In this document: piece by piece, positions 1 through 10,600 of the stretch
Layout of the letters: each line of letters opens with the position of its first letter
How positions within the stretch are numbered: position 1 is the stretch's first letter
From: Physocladia obscura
Taxonomy: Eukaryota; Chytridiomycota; Chytridiomycetes; Chytridiales; Chytriomycetaceae
Direction of reading: 5' to 3'
Assembly: GCA_027596945.1 (NCBI GenBank)
Contig: JADGJH010000118.1
Coordinates: 15,258 to 29,279, forward strand
Length of the DNA stretch: 14,022 nucleotides
Made by a program: the position numbers and the translations under genes
Notes under the pieces: model-generated
What the model was told of the DNA's origin: nothing
Seen by the model: only the letters and a program-made list of their open reading frames with translations
Databases searched by the model: none

Positions 1-22
1 TTTTATCTATTTTGTATTTTAG

Positions 23-184
23 ATTTTTTTTTTAAAAGATATGAATATTTTTGAATTCTTTTTTGATTGCGAGACTGTTGATTTCAATGTGAAGGACAGC
101 TATGGAAGAACTCCACTTGATGATGCGCGCGCGTTGGGTTGGGATGAGGGTATTGAATGTATTGAAACTTTGGCAAAAGCTTAA
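23..184 (+). CDS. Last exon of an ankyrin-repeat-type protein (5' part outside window)
   Basis: Only the terminal exon is present. Bases 1-22 look like the end of an intron (T-rich tract, then TTTTAG), and the frame opened at 23 runs to TAA at 182-184, giving about 53 residues. The stretch VKDSYGRTPLDDARALGWDE has the usual core of an ankyrin repeat (x-D-x-x-G-R-T-P-L-D-x-A), here as a terminal capping repeat just before the stop. Such a C-terminal ankyrin segment occurs in many proteins, including eukaryotic glutaminases, but one repeat cannot identify the family. The first residues (IFFLKD) are hydrophobic and the acceptor position is inferred from the AG only. The gene is on the same strand as ECM29 and stops 74 bases before its start codon. 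Confidence 0.6.
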   Translation: MFFLKDMNIFEFFFDCETVDFNVKDSYGRTPLDDARALGWDEGIECIETLAKA

Positions 185-188
185 TAAA
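183..188 (+). promoter_or_regulatory. Polyadenylation signal AATAAA overlapping the stop codon
   Basis: AATAAA begins on the second base of the TAA stop of the ankyrin-type gene, so the signal and the end of the coding frame share bases. Only 70 bases remain before the ECM29 start codon, so the 3' untranslated region must be very short or overlap the ECM29 promoter. Confidence 0.5.
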
Positions 189-258
189 TCTGTGAATAAC
201 GTGGTGTTTTTGGCTGACGCGTTTTTGACAGAAAAGTTTCAAATCAAATCAGCAAGCA
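189..258 (+). promoter_or_regulatory. Probable ECM29 promoter and 5' leader
   Basis: This 70-base spacer between the preceding polyadenylation signal and the ECM29 start codon must hold the promoter. An in-frame TGA at 226-228 makes the ATG at 259 the first possible start in that frame. An ACGCGT hexamer lies at 217-222, but a single six-base match is weak. No TATA box is evident. Confidence 0.3.
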
Positions 259-3200
259 ATGGATGAGCAAAAAGAATTGCAACTGATTGCAGCAGCGGAA
301 CTGAGGATCGCATCGGCAGCAAGCGAAGCGTCATTTGCTGCTGTGGTAAATCAGCTTCTATGCCCACTCTTACGCAAACTCGCGTCAAAATCCGAAGCCG
401 TGAAGAAGCGAATAGTTCAAGTTCTGACGCATGTTTCCACAAGGCTCAAGAGTATTCAAACTGCGAAACTGCCTCTGAAAGACTTAGTAGAACTTTACAA
501 AGAGACCGTAGCGGCGCCGAATTCAGCCGCCACTTATTCACTCTTGCTCTCGATTTCTTTAATGTATATTGAGATGGCCTTTGCAAGACTTGATACTGAT
601 GTTCAACCCGATCAACTGGTATTCACCTTTTTTTTTATATCCAACACAAATTCTCAGGCTTTATTTTATTTCATTACAAAAACGCGTTGCAATTCGAATG
701 CAGGACCCAATCACCTTTACATTTGATCTTGTTCCCGGAATTTCGACTCGCCCTGAAGCACACCAGCAAATTATATTCGCAATCATTGTTCCATTTATTG
801 CAGCATATAAAGAGAAAAAATCTTTTGGAAAAAAAACCACGGACACCGTAATTCTAATTGATCCATACGGATTTTCCTCTTCCAAAGCGGCCGAATCAAA
901 TTTTAAATGGATTCTTGACAAATTTTCGGATTTGATGCTTTACTCATGTCCAGGCTCCGCAGGTAATTTTAAAAGTTTTTTCATTGCCGGTTCTCTTCAA
1001 AAATTTGCACAATATGTTTTCTTCAGTTGGAGACGGCGAGAGTGTCACCACTCCTCCGGGACTTTCTCCAAATGCAGTCAAATTTATAACCCGCGAAGGA
1101 AAGGCGAAATGGACAAAAAATCCCACAGAATTAAAAAGCATCAAGGTTTTTAGATTATTTTAATTTTGGACAGAAAAAGTAAACAATGTTAAAGACCGGA
1201 ATCCTACGTTTTCTTCAACTCGAAGAAATGACTCCGCAGTCTCTCCATACTCCAACGCGGTACTGTATGTATCTCAGTGCTTCATGCGATCCAGCTCATG
1301 AAGTAGCATCTGCCGCCGACGATGCCCTCAAGCGCATGGCAAAGCCTTCTTTCGACGATTCTCTAGTTGTCTCGCTTCTCTATCGACTCTATCAAGGGTC
1401 CACGATTGCTGGGCAAAATCCAAACGATATCCGAAAACCTGGAAATAATACAGTTAAAGTGAAAGTCTTAGGTATATTGAGCAGAAGCGTTGTCGCAGCG
1501 AATATATTTCCTGGTCTTTTACAGGTGTCATTCGATGCTTTATATGGAGAATCTACCAACGGCCGTCTGCGAAGTGCTGGAATGGGTTTTGTGCAATGGA
1601 TTGCACGTATGGCAGAAAATGACAAAATCCGTCCGGTTGCGCCGATTTTGCTTTCTGGAATGCTAAAGATGATTGAAGAGACCGGTGATGGAGGATCTCA
1701 AGCGGGGGAGAAGGAAGCTGAAAGTTTAAGGGGATTTGCTTACGATATTGTCGGGCTCTTATCGAAGCGAGGTAAATGTTTGCGCCGTCTGTTTTCTGTT
1801 ACTTACTTGGCACAACAGCACCGGAACTTTTCAAAAACGATTTGACAATATTGAAAGATTTTTTTAAAGCTGTCAGTAGGGAAACAAGAAATGTTCGGGT
1901 CAGTGTGCAAGATGCACTTTCAACAATGATTAATGCATACAAAGATGCTGCGAACGATGAAGAAAAGAGAGTTATTATTGAGGAAATTTTGCTGGAAAAT
2001 ATCGAGAAGGTGAATCTTGCTTTATTCAACTTCTACTTAATTCAGATTCGAACAGTCAGAACATCAAGCAAGATATGCTGCAGTAAAATATGCGAATTCT
2101 TTATTTCCATTTTCTTCTCCGTTGGCAAGATATTTAAATTTAGTTGCATCTGCTGATCAAAAGTTGGAAGTGAAGGAAGAAGCAAGAAGGGGGTTGCAAT
2201 TTCCAACTCCAGCAGGCAATAACAGTGCCAAATCAATTTCCGAATTTCAAGCACAAATTCCATCTTTGAAAGATATGGCAATATTCCTTCAAAAAATGGA
2301 ACGCAAGCCACGAATTAATGCGCGTGCACCTGGTGTTAAATATATTGGCAGTATCACAGCAGAATCTTACTCTCACAGCCTGGAATTTCTCCGGAAAATT
2401 ATGATTGCACTAGCTGATCCTGGAAAAAAAATTGACGGGTTATTTGGTATCATGGGTGCTGCTGATGATGATTCTGTTGGCAGAATCGCTGATTTGGACA
2501 CTCGTGCGAAAGTTCGGGAATATCTTCGAATTGCTTGGGGCGCCATGGATATCGGCGAATCCAGCGATGATATTGGAGGTATTCAAAAGTTTTTAGAACT
2601 TGTAGAACGTGCATTGAAAAGTGATGAAGTGGATGCTATCTTGCAAAGTACAGCCAGTGCATGCTTGGTTGAGCTTGTATCACTTTGTCCATCTAGTCTT
2701 GCTGAAAGTTACAGAGAAAAGGCTGCTTGGATTAGGGAATTCACAACTTCCGTCAAAACTGAAACGCGGCTGTGTATGGCTCGAGTTCTTGGGATAGTTT
2801 CAACTAGTGAATTAAGCGGTGGAGACCGAGTGAAAGCTTTTCAGAAATTGGTTAATGAGTTGGCAACAGTTGCCAGAGATAGTTCGAAGCAGGTTTGCAA
2901 CCTTATTAGAACTCTAGTTAATCTAAAATTACAATATTAGACAACATTTGAAGCAAGGCACGGTGCAATTCAGGCACTTGGATTTTTGCTTGGGCGGCTG
3001 AGATATAGATACAGTGCTGATTGGAAGCAATATTTAGAATATGAAACTGCCAACAAAATCACCGCAATCATTGCAGAAGATCTGGATGCAACATCTTCTT
3101 TGCATGTTCAAGGAGCGTGCTTAGCGTTGGGAGAGATCGCAAGGTATGGAGAGTTGCCAGTCGCAGTTGGACATGAGTCGACCATGGAGGTTGATGGAGC

Positions 3201-6200
3201 CAAGAAACTTCAACCTGCATCTGTCGAGAAATGGACAAGGGCTGCGATATTGAAAAAACTTAAAGCTCTTGGGAAAACAACAAAAGACACAAAGGTTTAT
3301 GGAATTTCTTCATCTCTGTTTATATATATTTTAAATCATATCTTTTGAAGATTGAAGAGGCGGCTTTAGCTACTCTTGGTCAAATTGCTCTTGGAACCCC
3401 AGAAGTGTCGGAAGATATTCTTGATTTCTTTTTTACTCTCCCGCCAATTCTCAGTAAACACGTTGAGGTTAATTTCACTGTCGGTGATGCTATTTGTGCT
3501 GCAGCTGGTGGTTTTGCTGCAAAAAATATGGAAGAATACCTTGATATTGCCGATGTAAATTTTCCTCCTCTGGGTTCCAACATTTCAACTCCCGATGCAA
3601 AAGTGATGCAACGTATTCTTGAAAAATGTTTTGTTGAAATACGCCCAGCAAGTGCTCCTGTTTCTAAAAAGGCTGTGTGTGTATGGCTGCTGTCTTTAGT
3701 CAAGTTTTGCGGTTCTATTGACCAAATTAAGGTAAGTAACAGAATGCTAATTTTTCTTCATGAAAAGCTAATACTATAATTATTTGTAGTTAAACTTGCC
3801 AAAGATGCACACAGCTTTCTCGAATTTGATATCTGACCGCGATGAATTTACACAAGAAGTTGCGTCGAAAGGAATCGGACTTGTGTATGAACTTGGTGAT
3901 GCATCGATAAAAGCGTCGCTCGTTGAATCACTTGTTTCAACATTCACAGAAGGACGAAAACTTGCACCTCAAAGTGTTACAGGAGAAACAACTCTTTTTC
4001 AAGAAGGAAGCTTAGGTCAAACCCCTGACGGGAGTAATCTCACCACGTATCAATCTATTTTATCGCTTGCGTCTGATTTGAACCAGCCCGATTTGGTTTA
4101 CAAATTTATGTCTCTTGCGTCGCATAATGCAATTTGGAACTCAAGAAGAGGTGCAAGCATGGGATTTGGCTCAATTGCATCACTGGCAGAAAGAGAACTC
4201 GCACCGCATTTGTCGCAGATTATACCGAAGCTTTATAGGTTTCAATTTGACCCCAACATAAAAGTCGCAGAATCGATGAAGAGCATCTGGAAATCTTTGG
4301 TCAAAGACCCGAAGAAGGCTGTTGATGAAAACTTTGACGTAATTATCAAAGATCTTTTGAAGAGTCTTGGTGATCGAATGTGGAGAACTCGTGAAGCCAG
4401 TTGTCTTGCCCTGTCCGATATAATGCATGGTAGACAATTGACACAAATTAAGCCTTATCTTCAAGAAACTTGGGCCATGTGTTTCCGTGCATTGGATGAC
4501 ATTAAGGAGAGTGTGAGAATTTCTGCATTTACGACATGTAAAACTCTTACAAATGTGACTGTTAAGTACTGTGATCCGACAGTAGTTTCTTTATCTGAAG
4601 GGCAGGAAATTATGGACATCGTCATGCCCTTTTTTTTGGTTTGTATATTTAGCCTCTCTTTTCCTTTGCTTATTTTGTAAAATCAGACAAAAGGCTTAGG
4701 CTCAAAAGCAGAAGATGTTGCAAAGTTCTCACTCTCTACTATTTTGAAAATTACAAAGAAGGGGGGAGTTTTGTTGAAGCCACATATGGCAGAACTTATT
4801 TCCACTCTTTTGGAAAGTTTAAGTAGTTTGGAGCCGCAAGTTATGAGTTGAGTTTATTTCAATATTAGTTTTGGCTGATCACTAACAAATGTTATTTGAA
4901 GGTTATTTGACATTCCACACTGCGTCTTACAATATCACTCAAGAGCAACTTGATAGTTCTCGCTTGTCTGCCGCAAAATCAAGTCCAATGATGGAAGCTA
5001 TTGACACGTGTGTTGAAAATTTGGATTCCGCCGTTATGAAATCTTTAATGCCGAAATTGTTCAATATTATCCGTAAAGTATGAAAAATCTTATGTTTCGA
5101 AAATATACTTAACTTCATTTTTGGTTTACTAGGGGGTTGGTTTGCCTACTAAAGCTGGATCTGCTCGCTTCGTTGTTACACTTGTCATGCGTGTTCCTTC
5201 AGATCTTCGGCCATTTGCCGACAACACACTCAAAGCTCTAAGCGGCGCAGTTACTGATCGTTCTCCAGCCGTGCGAAAATCTTTCGCAACTGCAATTGGT
5301 CATATTGCCAAATTATGCTCTGTCCCATCTCTTCAACGTCTTATAAGACATTTGCAGACAATGTACACAACGTCAGAAGAAGAAGATTCTCGCTCAGTTC
5401 CTGGAATCGCCATTCTTGAAATCTCGAGATTCTCAAGCGACGCATTTGTAAAGTTAAATTCGGAAATTTTACCCCTTGCATACATTGGACGCCATGATGC
5501 CAACTTAGTTATTAAAACTGCATGGTCTGAAGTGTGGGAAGAAAATACAGCAGCGGCCAGCAGTGCTGTAAAACTGCATCTATCAGAATTATTGAGTTTG
5601 TGCACCACATTACTGGGCACAACACCATCTTGGACCGTAAAAAAGCAAATAGGTTTGTCTTTACGTGATATTGCTGCTGCAATTGGAACGTCAATCGCTG
5701 TAAAGATGAGTGAAATTTTGCCATTGCTGATTGATGCACTTAGTGGGAGGACGTGGGATGGAAAAGAATCTGTCCTTGAGGCACTTGTAACTGTTTCTAT
5801 CGAAGGAAAAGATTATTTCAAAACACATTCTGGTCAGCTTGAGCAAGTCTCAAAGGTTTGAATTTGAATTTTTTTAAGTTTTTTAATTTTTTGTTTTTTG
5901 GGTTTCAAAGATCGTTATTCGTGAAGCCAAAAAAAATAATAAGCCTTATAAACGTGTTGCATTGGAATATCTCAGTAAATTTATTGAACAGCTGAAAGTT
6001 GACAAATTTGATGATCTTGAGGATTATCTTGTGGAAATGGCAACTTCGGATGATAAAGACGATGACGAGGATGCAGATGATATCAGGACAAAGCCAATGA
6101 ATCTTGCAATCAAAGCGAATGCTTTCAAAGCTCTTGGCGCCTGCTTTCCATTTGTGAAAGAATCACAGGGTTTGTTGCAGTATCAGCCCAATTATCACTG

Positions 6201-6732
6201 AAAACAAATAATAACAGTAAAATGGGCCAATCAAGTTCTTCCTGTTCTCATTGAAGGATTGGAAACTGGAAATATTTGGAATACTCGAATTTCAATCTTA
6301 GAATCTATCGAAAAAATTTTTGAAAAGTTCGATGTCAGCATTGAAACCATTCTTAATGAAACTACTTTGCTACTTGTCATTCATGGAATTAATAATACAC
6401 AGACAGATGGAAAGGTGCGCACTCTTATTTATGTCTGGTATTTGATTCTAATTTGATATCACCATTTTAAGTATACTGCTGTTCGCGAACAAAGTTTAAA
6501 GACATTGAAGCAAGTTGTCACTCGTATCGCTGGTTTGTTATTTTAATAATCTTTCTAAAGTATTTATGTTAAAGTATTTCTGAAAAATATAGATACAAAG
6601 GCAATGACGGAGAAAGTCAAGAATACATTGATTTCGACGATTGATGAAGCAGTTGGGAAAGAGATGATTGCGGCCATCTTAGAGCCTTTGAAAGATTTGC
6701 GAAAAGTTATCACCGGCATGAGTTTGGATTGA
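259..6732 (+). CDS. ECM29: ECM29, proteasome adaptor and scaffold protein (16 exons, complete)
   Basis: ECM29 is a large HEAT-repeat protein that binds the 26S proteasome, links the core particle to the regulatory particle and takes part in proteasome quality control. Proposed exons: 259-618, 704-962, 1027-1145, 1195-1771, 1819-2009, 2056-2892, 2941-3294, 3351-3731, 3790-4638, 4687-4846, 4902-5077, 5133-5855, 5911-6169, 6218-6414, 6472-6532, 6593-6732. They total 5643 bases, 1880 residues, in one open frame, close to the usual ECM29 length. Family blocks seen: ELRIASA and LYIEMAFARL-like text near the N-terminus, FEARHGAIQALGFLLGR (from about residue 783), VASKGIGLVYELG (about 1050), RLSAAKSSPMME (about 1383) and GVGLPTKAG (about 1422). 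An acidic run, DDKDDDEDADD, lies near residue 1709. Introns are 46-85 bases with mixed phases. Least certain are introns 619-703 and 1146-1194 (acceptor AAAG). Confidence 0.93.
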
Positions 6733-6733
6733 A

Positions 6734-6739
6734 AATAAA
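6734..6739 (+). promoter_or_regulatory. ECM29 polyadenylation signal AATAAA
   Basis: AATAAA starts two bases after the ECM29 TGA stop. The convergent VOC gene ends 89 bases away on the other strand, so both 3' ends share a very small spacer. Confidence 0.5.
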
Positions 6740-6809
6740 AATTCGCTTTTCGCTTTTCCCCTTAGAAGATATAAGATTGTGGCAAACCAGATATATATGT
6801 TGAAAAAAC

Positions 6810-6815
6810 TTTATT
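6810..6815 (-). promoter_or_regulatory. VOC gene polyadenylation signal AATAAA
   Basis: Read on the minus strand, AATAAA follows the TGA stop (6824-6822) by six bases. This matches the stop-proximal pattern of the other genes in the window. Confidence 0.5.
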
Positions 6816-6821
6816 TGCAAA

Positions 6822-7611
6822 TCAGTCAGTCGCAAAAAGTTTGCTGGGATCTTTGAAAGTTTTAAACTCCAGAGCATTTCTGTGAGACAGGTGAGCAAGG
6901 AAAACAAAGAGCAAAATACTTCAATCCTTACCCGCTAGGGTCGAGGAAAAACATTGTACTCTGTTCGCCAGGTTGCCCAACAAATCTATTGAAGTCAAAA
7001 TTATTTTCAAAAATTTTAAAACAGCAAAACAATACAAACCTGACAGTGGGTTCAATTTCAAATTTGAATCCATCCTGCTTTTTCAAATACTCAGCCCATT
7101 TATGAAAAGCGTTCCACTCCAAAACAACACCGAAATGTGGGATTGGAACATTGTGTCGATCAACTTGCGAATGCGATGCAACTGCTGAAACTGACTGCCA
7201 AAATCAGAAATAATGCCAGTTGATTAAGACACAATCACTGATATATTGGCGCACAGATACTTGCCGTGTCAACGAGTTGGTGGCCTAAATTGTAAATTAT
7301 ATTTCAACTCATTTTTTTCACTTGGAAATAATAGTGCGAAAAGTTACTCACACACAATCTGATGGCCAAACAAGTCGAAGTCGATCCATTTTCCCTTCAG
7401 TTCCTGTGAAATGTACTTCTGGGTTAGGACTATGACAATTCAGGAAACGGAACGGAACGGAATGAAAGTTGTATCGTACCCGGCCCTGTCTGCATCCAAG
7501 AACTGCACCATAGAAACCTCGCGCCACTTCCAAATCTTTGACGGGAAATGCGAGGTGGAATGGCGTTAGTTGCTTTGTGCCGACGGTGCTCGAAAATAGG
7601 CGACGGATCAT
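6822..7611 (-). CDS. VOC superfamily (glyoxalase / bleomycin-resistance-like) protein, probably mitochondrial, six exons
   Basis: Hand splicing gives exons 7611-7480, 7403-7352, 7284-7261, 7184-7040, 6985-6932 and 6879-6822: 465 bases, 154 residues, all with GT-AG borders. The product has the two beta-alpha-beta modules of a small VOC dioxygenase/glyoxalase: [20 protein letters not shown] near the N-terminus, [15 protein letters not shown] (residues 49-63), [10 protein letters not shown] (82-91), [20 protein letters not shown] and a final EFKTF strand. Likely metal ligands by family analogy are His19, His86 and Glu140. VOC proteins use a divalent metal for varied chemistry, and the substrate cannot be told from sequence. 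The first 10 residues, [10 protein letters not shown], are basic and hydroxylated with no acid, like a mitochondrial presequence, and precede the usual start of the fold. Exon 3 is only 24 bases. The gene converges on ECM29 and starts 58 bases after the coiled-coil gene ends. Confidence 0.9.
7447..7461. repeat. Short ACGGA pentanucleotide tract in VOC intron 1
   Basis: Three perfect units of ACGGA lie inside the first intron (7479-7404) of the VOC gene. On the coding strand they read as pyrimidine-rich TCCGT units upstream of the acceptor. This is a small microsatellite with no evident function. Confidence 0.7.
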
Positions 7612-7622
7612 TGACTTAGCGA

Positions 7623-7628
7623 TTTATT
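7623..7628 (-). promoter_or_regulatory. Polyadenylation signal of the coiled-coil gene, just ahead of the VOC start
   Basis: AATAAA on the minus strand lies 41 bases after the TAG stop of the coiled-coil gene (7672-7670) and 11 bases before the VOC ATG (7611). The poly(A) site must therefore fall close to or inside the next gene's coding region, unless another signal is used. Confidence 0.5.
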
Positions 7629-7669
7629 TTTTTTGCTCAAATTTTGTGGCAAAATTCTTTTTATATTAA

Positions 7670-10600
7670 CTAAATATTTTCTTTCCTGGTGAGTGAAGGA
7701 TTGCTTGAAATACTCAAACGACTATCCGCGAGTTTCTCTTCTAAAGATGCCGTGCTGGTGATGCTGGATCGATTTGCTTCATTTCCTTTTAGAATGCTGC
7801 CTCGTGGAGAAAACGGGGCAGGAGAACTTCGAACATCTTGACCTCTCCGATTGTTTGTCCGAGATATTTGAATGTCGAGATTTTTTTCGACAATGTCCAA
7901 TCGTTTGGCCTATTTATTGTTCTGAGACCAAATTTTCTCAACAGAAATACACATACCATTCTGATTGCATCGCTCTTCATTTTGCCCAAAAGTAAATCTT
8001 TTTCATTCACTTTCGAAATCAAGTCCTCGTTCTCTCTCTTCAATCCTGCTATACTTGCTTTCAAACTTGTGATTTCCTCTGGATTAGAATTTTGAGATTC
8101 GGATATAGACCTGATATCACGGAGTCTTTTAATTTCCGTTTCTTTCGCTTCCAGATCTCGTTTATAATCTGTGGCTTCAACTTCAAGTTGTTGTTGCAGA
8201 GTCAAAAATTTTGAAAACCGACCTTCAATCACAGATTGAAGCTCAGATTCATGTTGCTGGATATCTGCCAGTTGTTTTTTCTAATAAATTGATTTAGAGT
8301 TGTACAAACAAAACAAAAAAAAGTATTATAAAATAGTACCATTTCAGCCGCATTTTCAGCCATCTTTTGAATTATAGAATCTTTTTCCGAAAGAACATAA
8401 GAATGCTGCTCTTTTATATTTGATATATTTTGCATGTATTCGTTCATCTGAGATTTGGTGCTCTCCAAAGCAACTGTACATTTTTTGAGCTTATTTTCCA
8501 ACTCGATTTCTTTCTGAAGATTTGCCAAAACTTTTTTTGCCTTAAAATTTTTTTTTTTGTTTTAAGTCTTTCAGAGACAATAGAAGATTTGACAAAAAAA
8601 AGTAAATCAACTAACCAAGCCGTTTCTTTCATTTAGGGTAGACTTTTTCTCTGTCTCCAACGTTTGAATACTCTGAGTGTATTCCAAAACCTTTGAATCA
8701 ATTTCAGATTTCATTGACTCCAATGCTCCAGCATTTTCGTTAAGTTTTGCCAAAAGTCCAGTTTTCGATTTTTCACTTTGACTGAGCTTCTCGTTCTGTT
8801 TGAATTTCAGTAAATAATTAAAATAAGATTCGGTATAAAAACATTACCAATTTTAAGATCTGTGCATTCAGCTCACTGAAAATCAAGTCTTCATCATTGT
8901 TATTCCGGCCTATGGATTTTTCAAGAAAATCTTTCGTGCGTGCAAGTTCTTGCGCATTTTCCCGAAGTTTCAACTCCAACTCTGCAACTTTAGTCTCTGC
9001 TTCTTGAAATTTACCCAGCTATAATAATGAATTTGCATTAAACCACGGTCTTTTTTTTTTTTTTTTGACTTACAAATTCGGTGGCTTTTTCATTCATATT
9101 ACTCAGAGATATTTCCGATTTTTTCATTTCCGAATCTTTGTCTTCCAAAGCTCGCTTCATGACTTCAAATTTTTCAATGCTTTCGGTCTGCAGAGATTCA
9201 AGTTTCGCAGCTTTCGATTCTGTTTGCTCAAGCTTGTTCATCTTGAAAGATGTCAACAAATAGTAAAGAATTTTTGAAAACAAATCAAAACTGACCAAAG
9301 AGCGAAGTTTGTTATTCAAAACCGCAATTGTGGAATCTTTTTGCGCAAAAATCGAATCAAACTCTGATTTCAATGCCTTTGTTTCCATAAAATGAGCTTG
9401 GATGATTTGCTCATTATCGCCGACTTTTGCTGCATGATTAAGTTTGAACGATTCCAAATTTTGTAGCGCATCAGTCAGTTTTGAAGAAAATATTGATTCT
9501 GAATCTTGTGCTTTCACTAAATTTTCTGACTGTTTTTTTGTCAAAATCTTCAAACTTACAAAAATTTTGAAGGGTAACTTCATTTAACAGCAACTCACAA
9601 GCTCAGTGATCTTTGCGATTTGCAAACTTAATACTGAATCTTTTTCACGTATTAAATCCTGATATTTCATAAGCGATTCCTTCAATTCAGTGTCTTTTTG
9701 CACCAATTTTTCCTCAAGCGAAAGCATAATATTGCTGTCGTCCTGAACCTTGGATTCGAGATCAGAAATTTTCAATTGAGTTTCTTTTAGAATTTCCGCC
9801 TTAAATTTTTTTTTTCGTAAATTCTTTTTAGAAAAAAAAAGGGAGTAGTCTCACAAGTTCAGCAACTTGTCTATTCATGCCATCAATTGAAGATTTCTTT
9901 TCCAGTATGTCAACATCCCGTTGAGCAAGTATTTCGACAAAATTTGCAGATTTGGTAACAGATTCTTGAAGCTTATGTGAGCGAATAAAAACAGGGGTTA
10001 ATTTCTTAACAAAATGCAAAGTATAAAATACTCACCAAAGAAGAAATCTGACTATTCAAATGCTCGATATTTTGAAGAGCAGAGTTTTTTGCAGCAACTA
10101 TATCTTGAAACTGCGCTTTCCAATCTTTGACTTCTGAATCTTTTTGCGCCACTTTCTCTTCGAACATGTGCTGTGTGCGCTCTAGTGATTGCTGGCTGTT
10201 TTTCACCGTGATTTTCAACGCTGATATATTTACTTGAGCTTGTTGAAGTGCTCGTGACTACATAATATTCCGTGTTAAGTCATAGAACAAAGTTGGTTCA
10301 AACTTACCAAAGATGCAACCTGATCATCTAATGCTACGATTGCGGTGTCTTTTTGAGCCAATGCTGCGTCAAACTGACTCTTCAGTCTTTCTGTTGCAGC
10401 TGCGTTAAACTGAATTATCTCTTCGTGGTTGGAAACTTTTCCTGCATACTGCAATTTGATCGACTCTAATTCGTGAACTGCTTCACTCAATTTAACAGAA
10501 AATTTAGCCTCCGATTCCTTAGAAGTTGCAAGTATTTGTGACTGTAAGGTTCCAGTTATTTAAAGGAACATCTATTTGAATTTTAGTTGCATAACATACC

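Noticed and set aside
217..222. ACGCGT as a cell-cycle box in the ECM29 promoter
   Set aside because: A single hexamer in a 70-base spacer is weak evidence and is not a known ECM29 control site. The PACE-type proteasome element was not found.
619..657. A 39-base intron in ECM29 ending at TTCTCAG
   Set aside because: It keeps phase 0 but leads to a TGA in the next exon at about 724. Extending the intron to the CAG at 703 gives an open frame with ECM29-like text.
1146..1173. A 28-base intron in ECM29
   Set aside because: Too short for splicing and followed by an in-frame TAA at 1180. The AG at 1194 works.
6733..6821. RNA gene in the convergent spacer
   Set aside because: Only 89 bases, AT-rich, with no cloverleaf or tRNA box sequences seen.
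7774..8095. Open frames on the plus strand opposite the coiled-coil gene
   Set aside because: Low-complexity translations that are shadows of the exons on the other strand, without starts, splice logic or family resemblance.
7670..8540. GRIP or other golgin-type end domain
   Set aside because: The C-terminal exons show coil followed by a Ser/Arg-rich tail, without a recognisable GRIP pattern.
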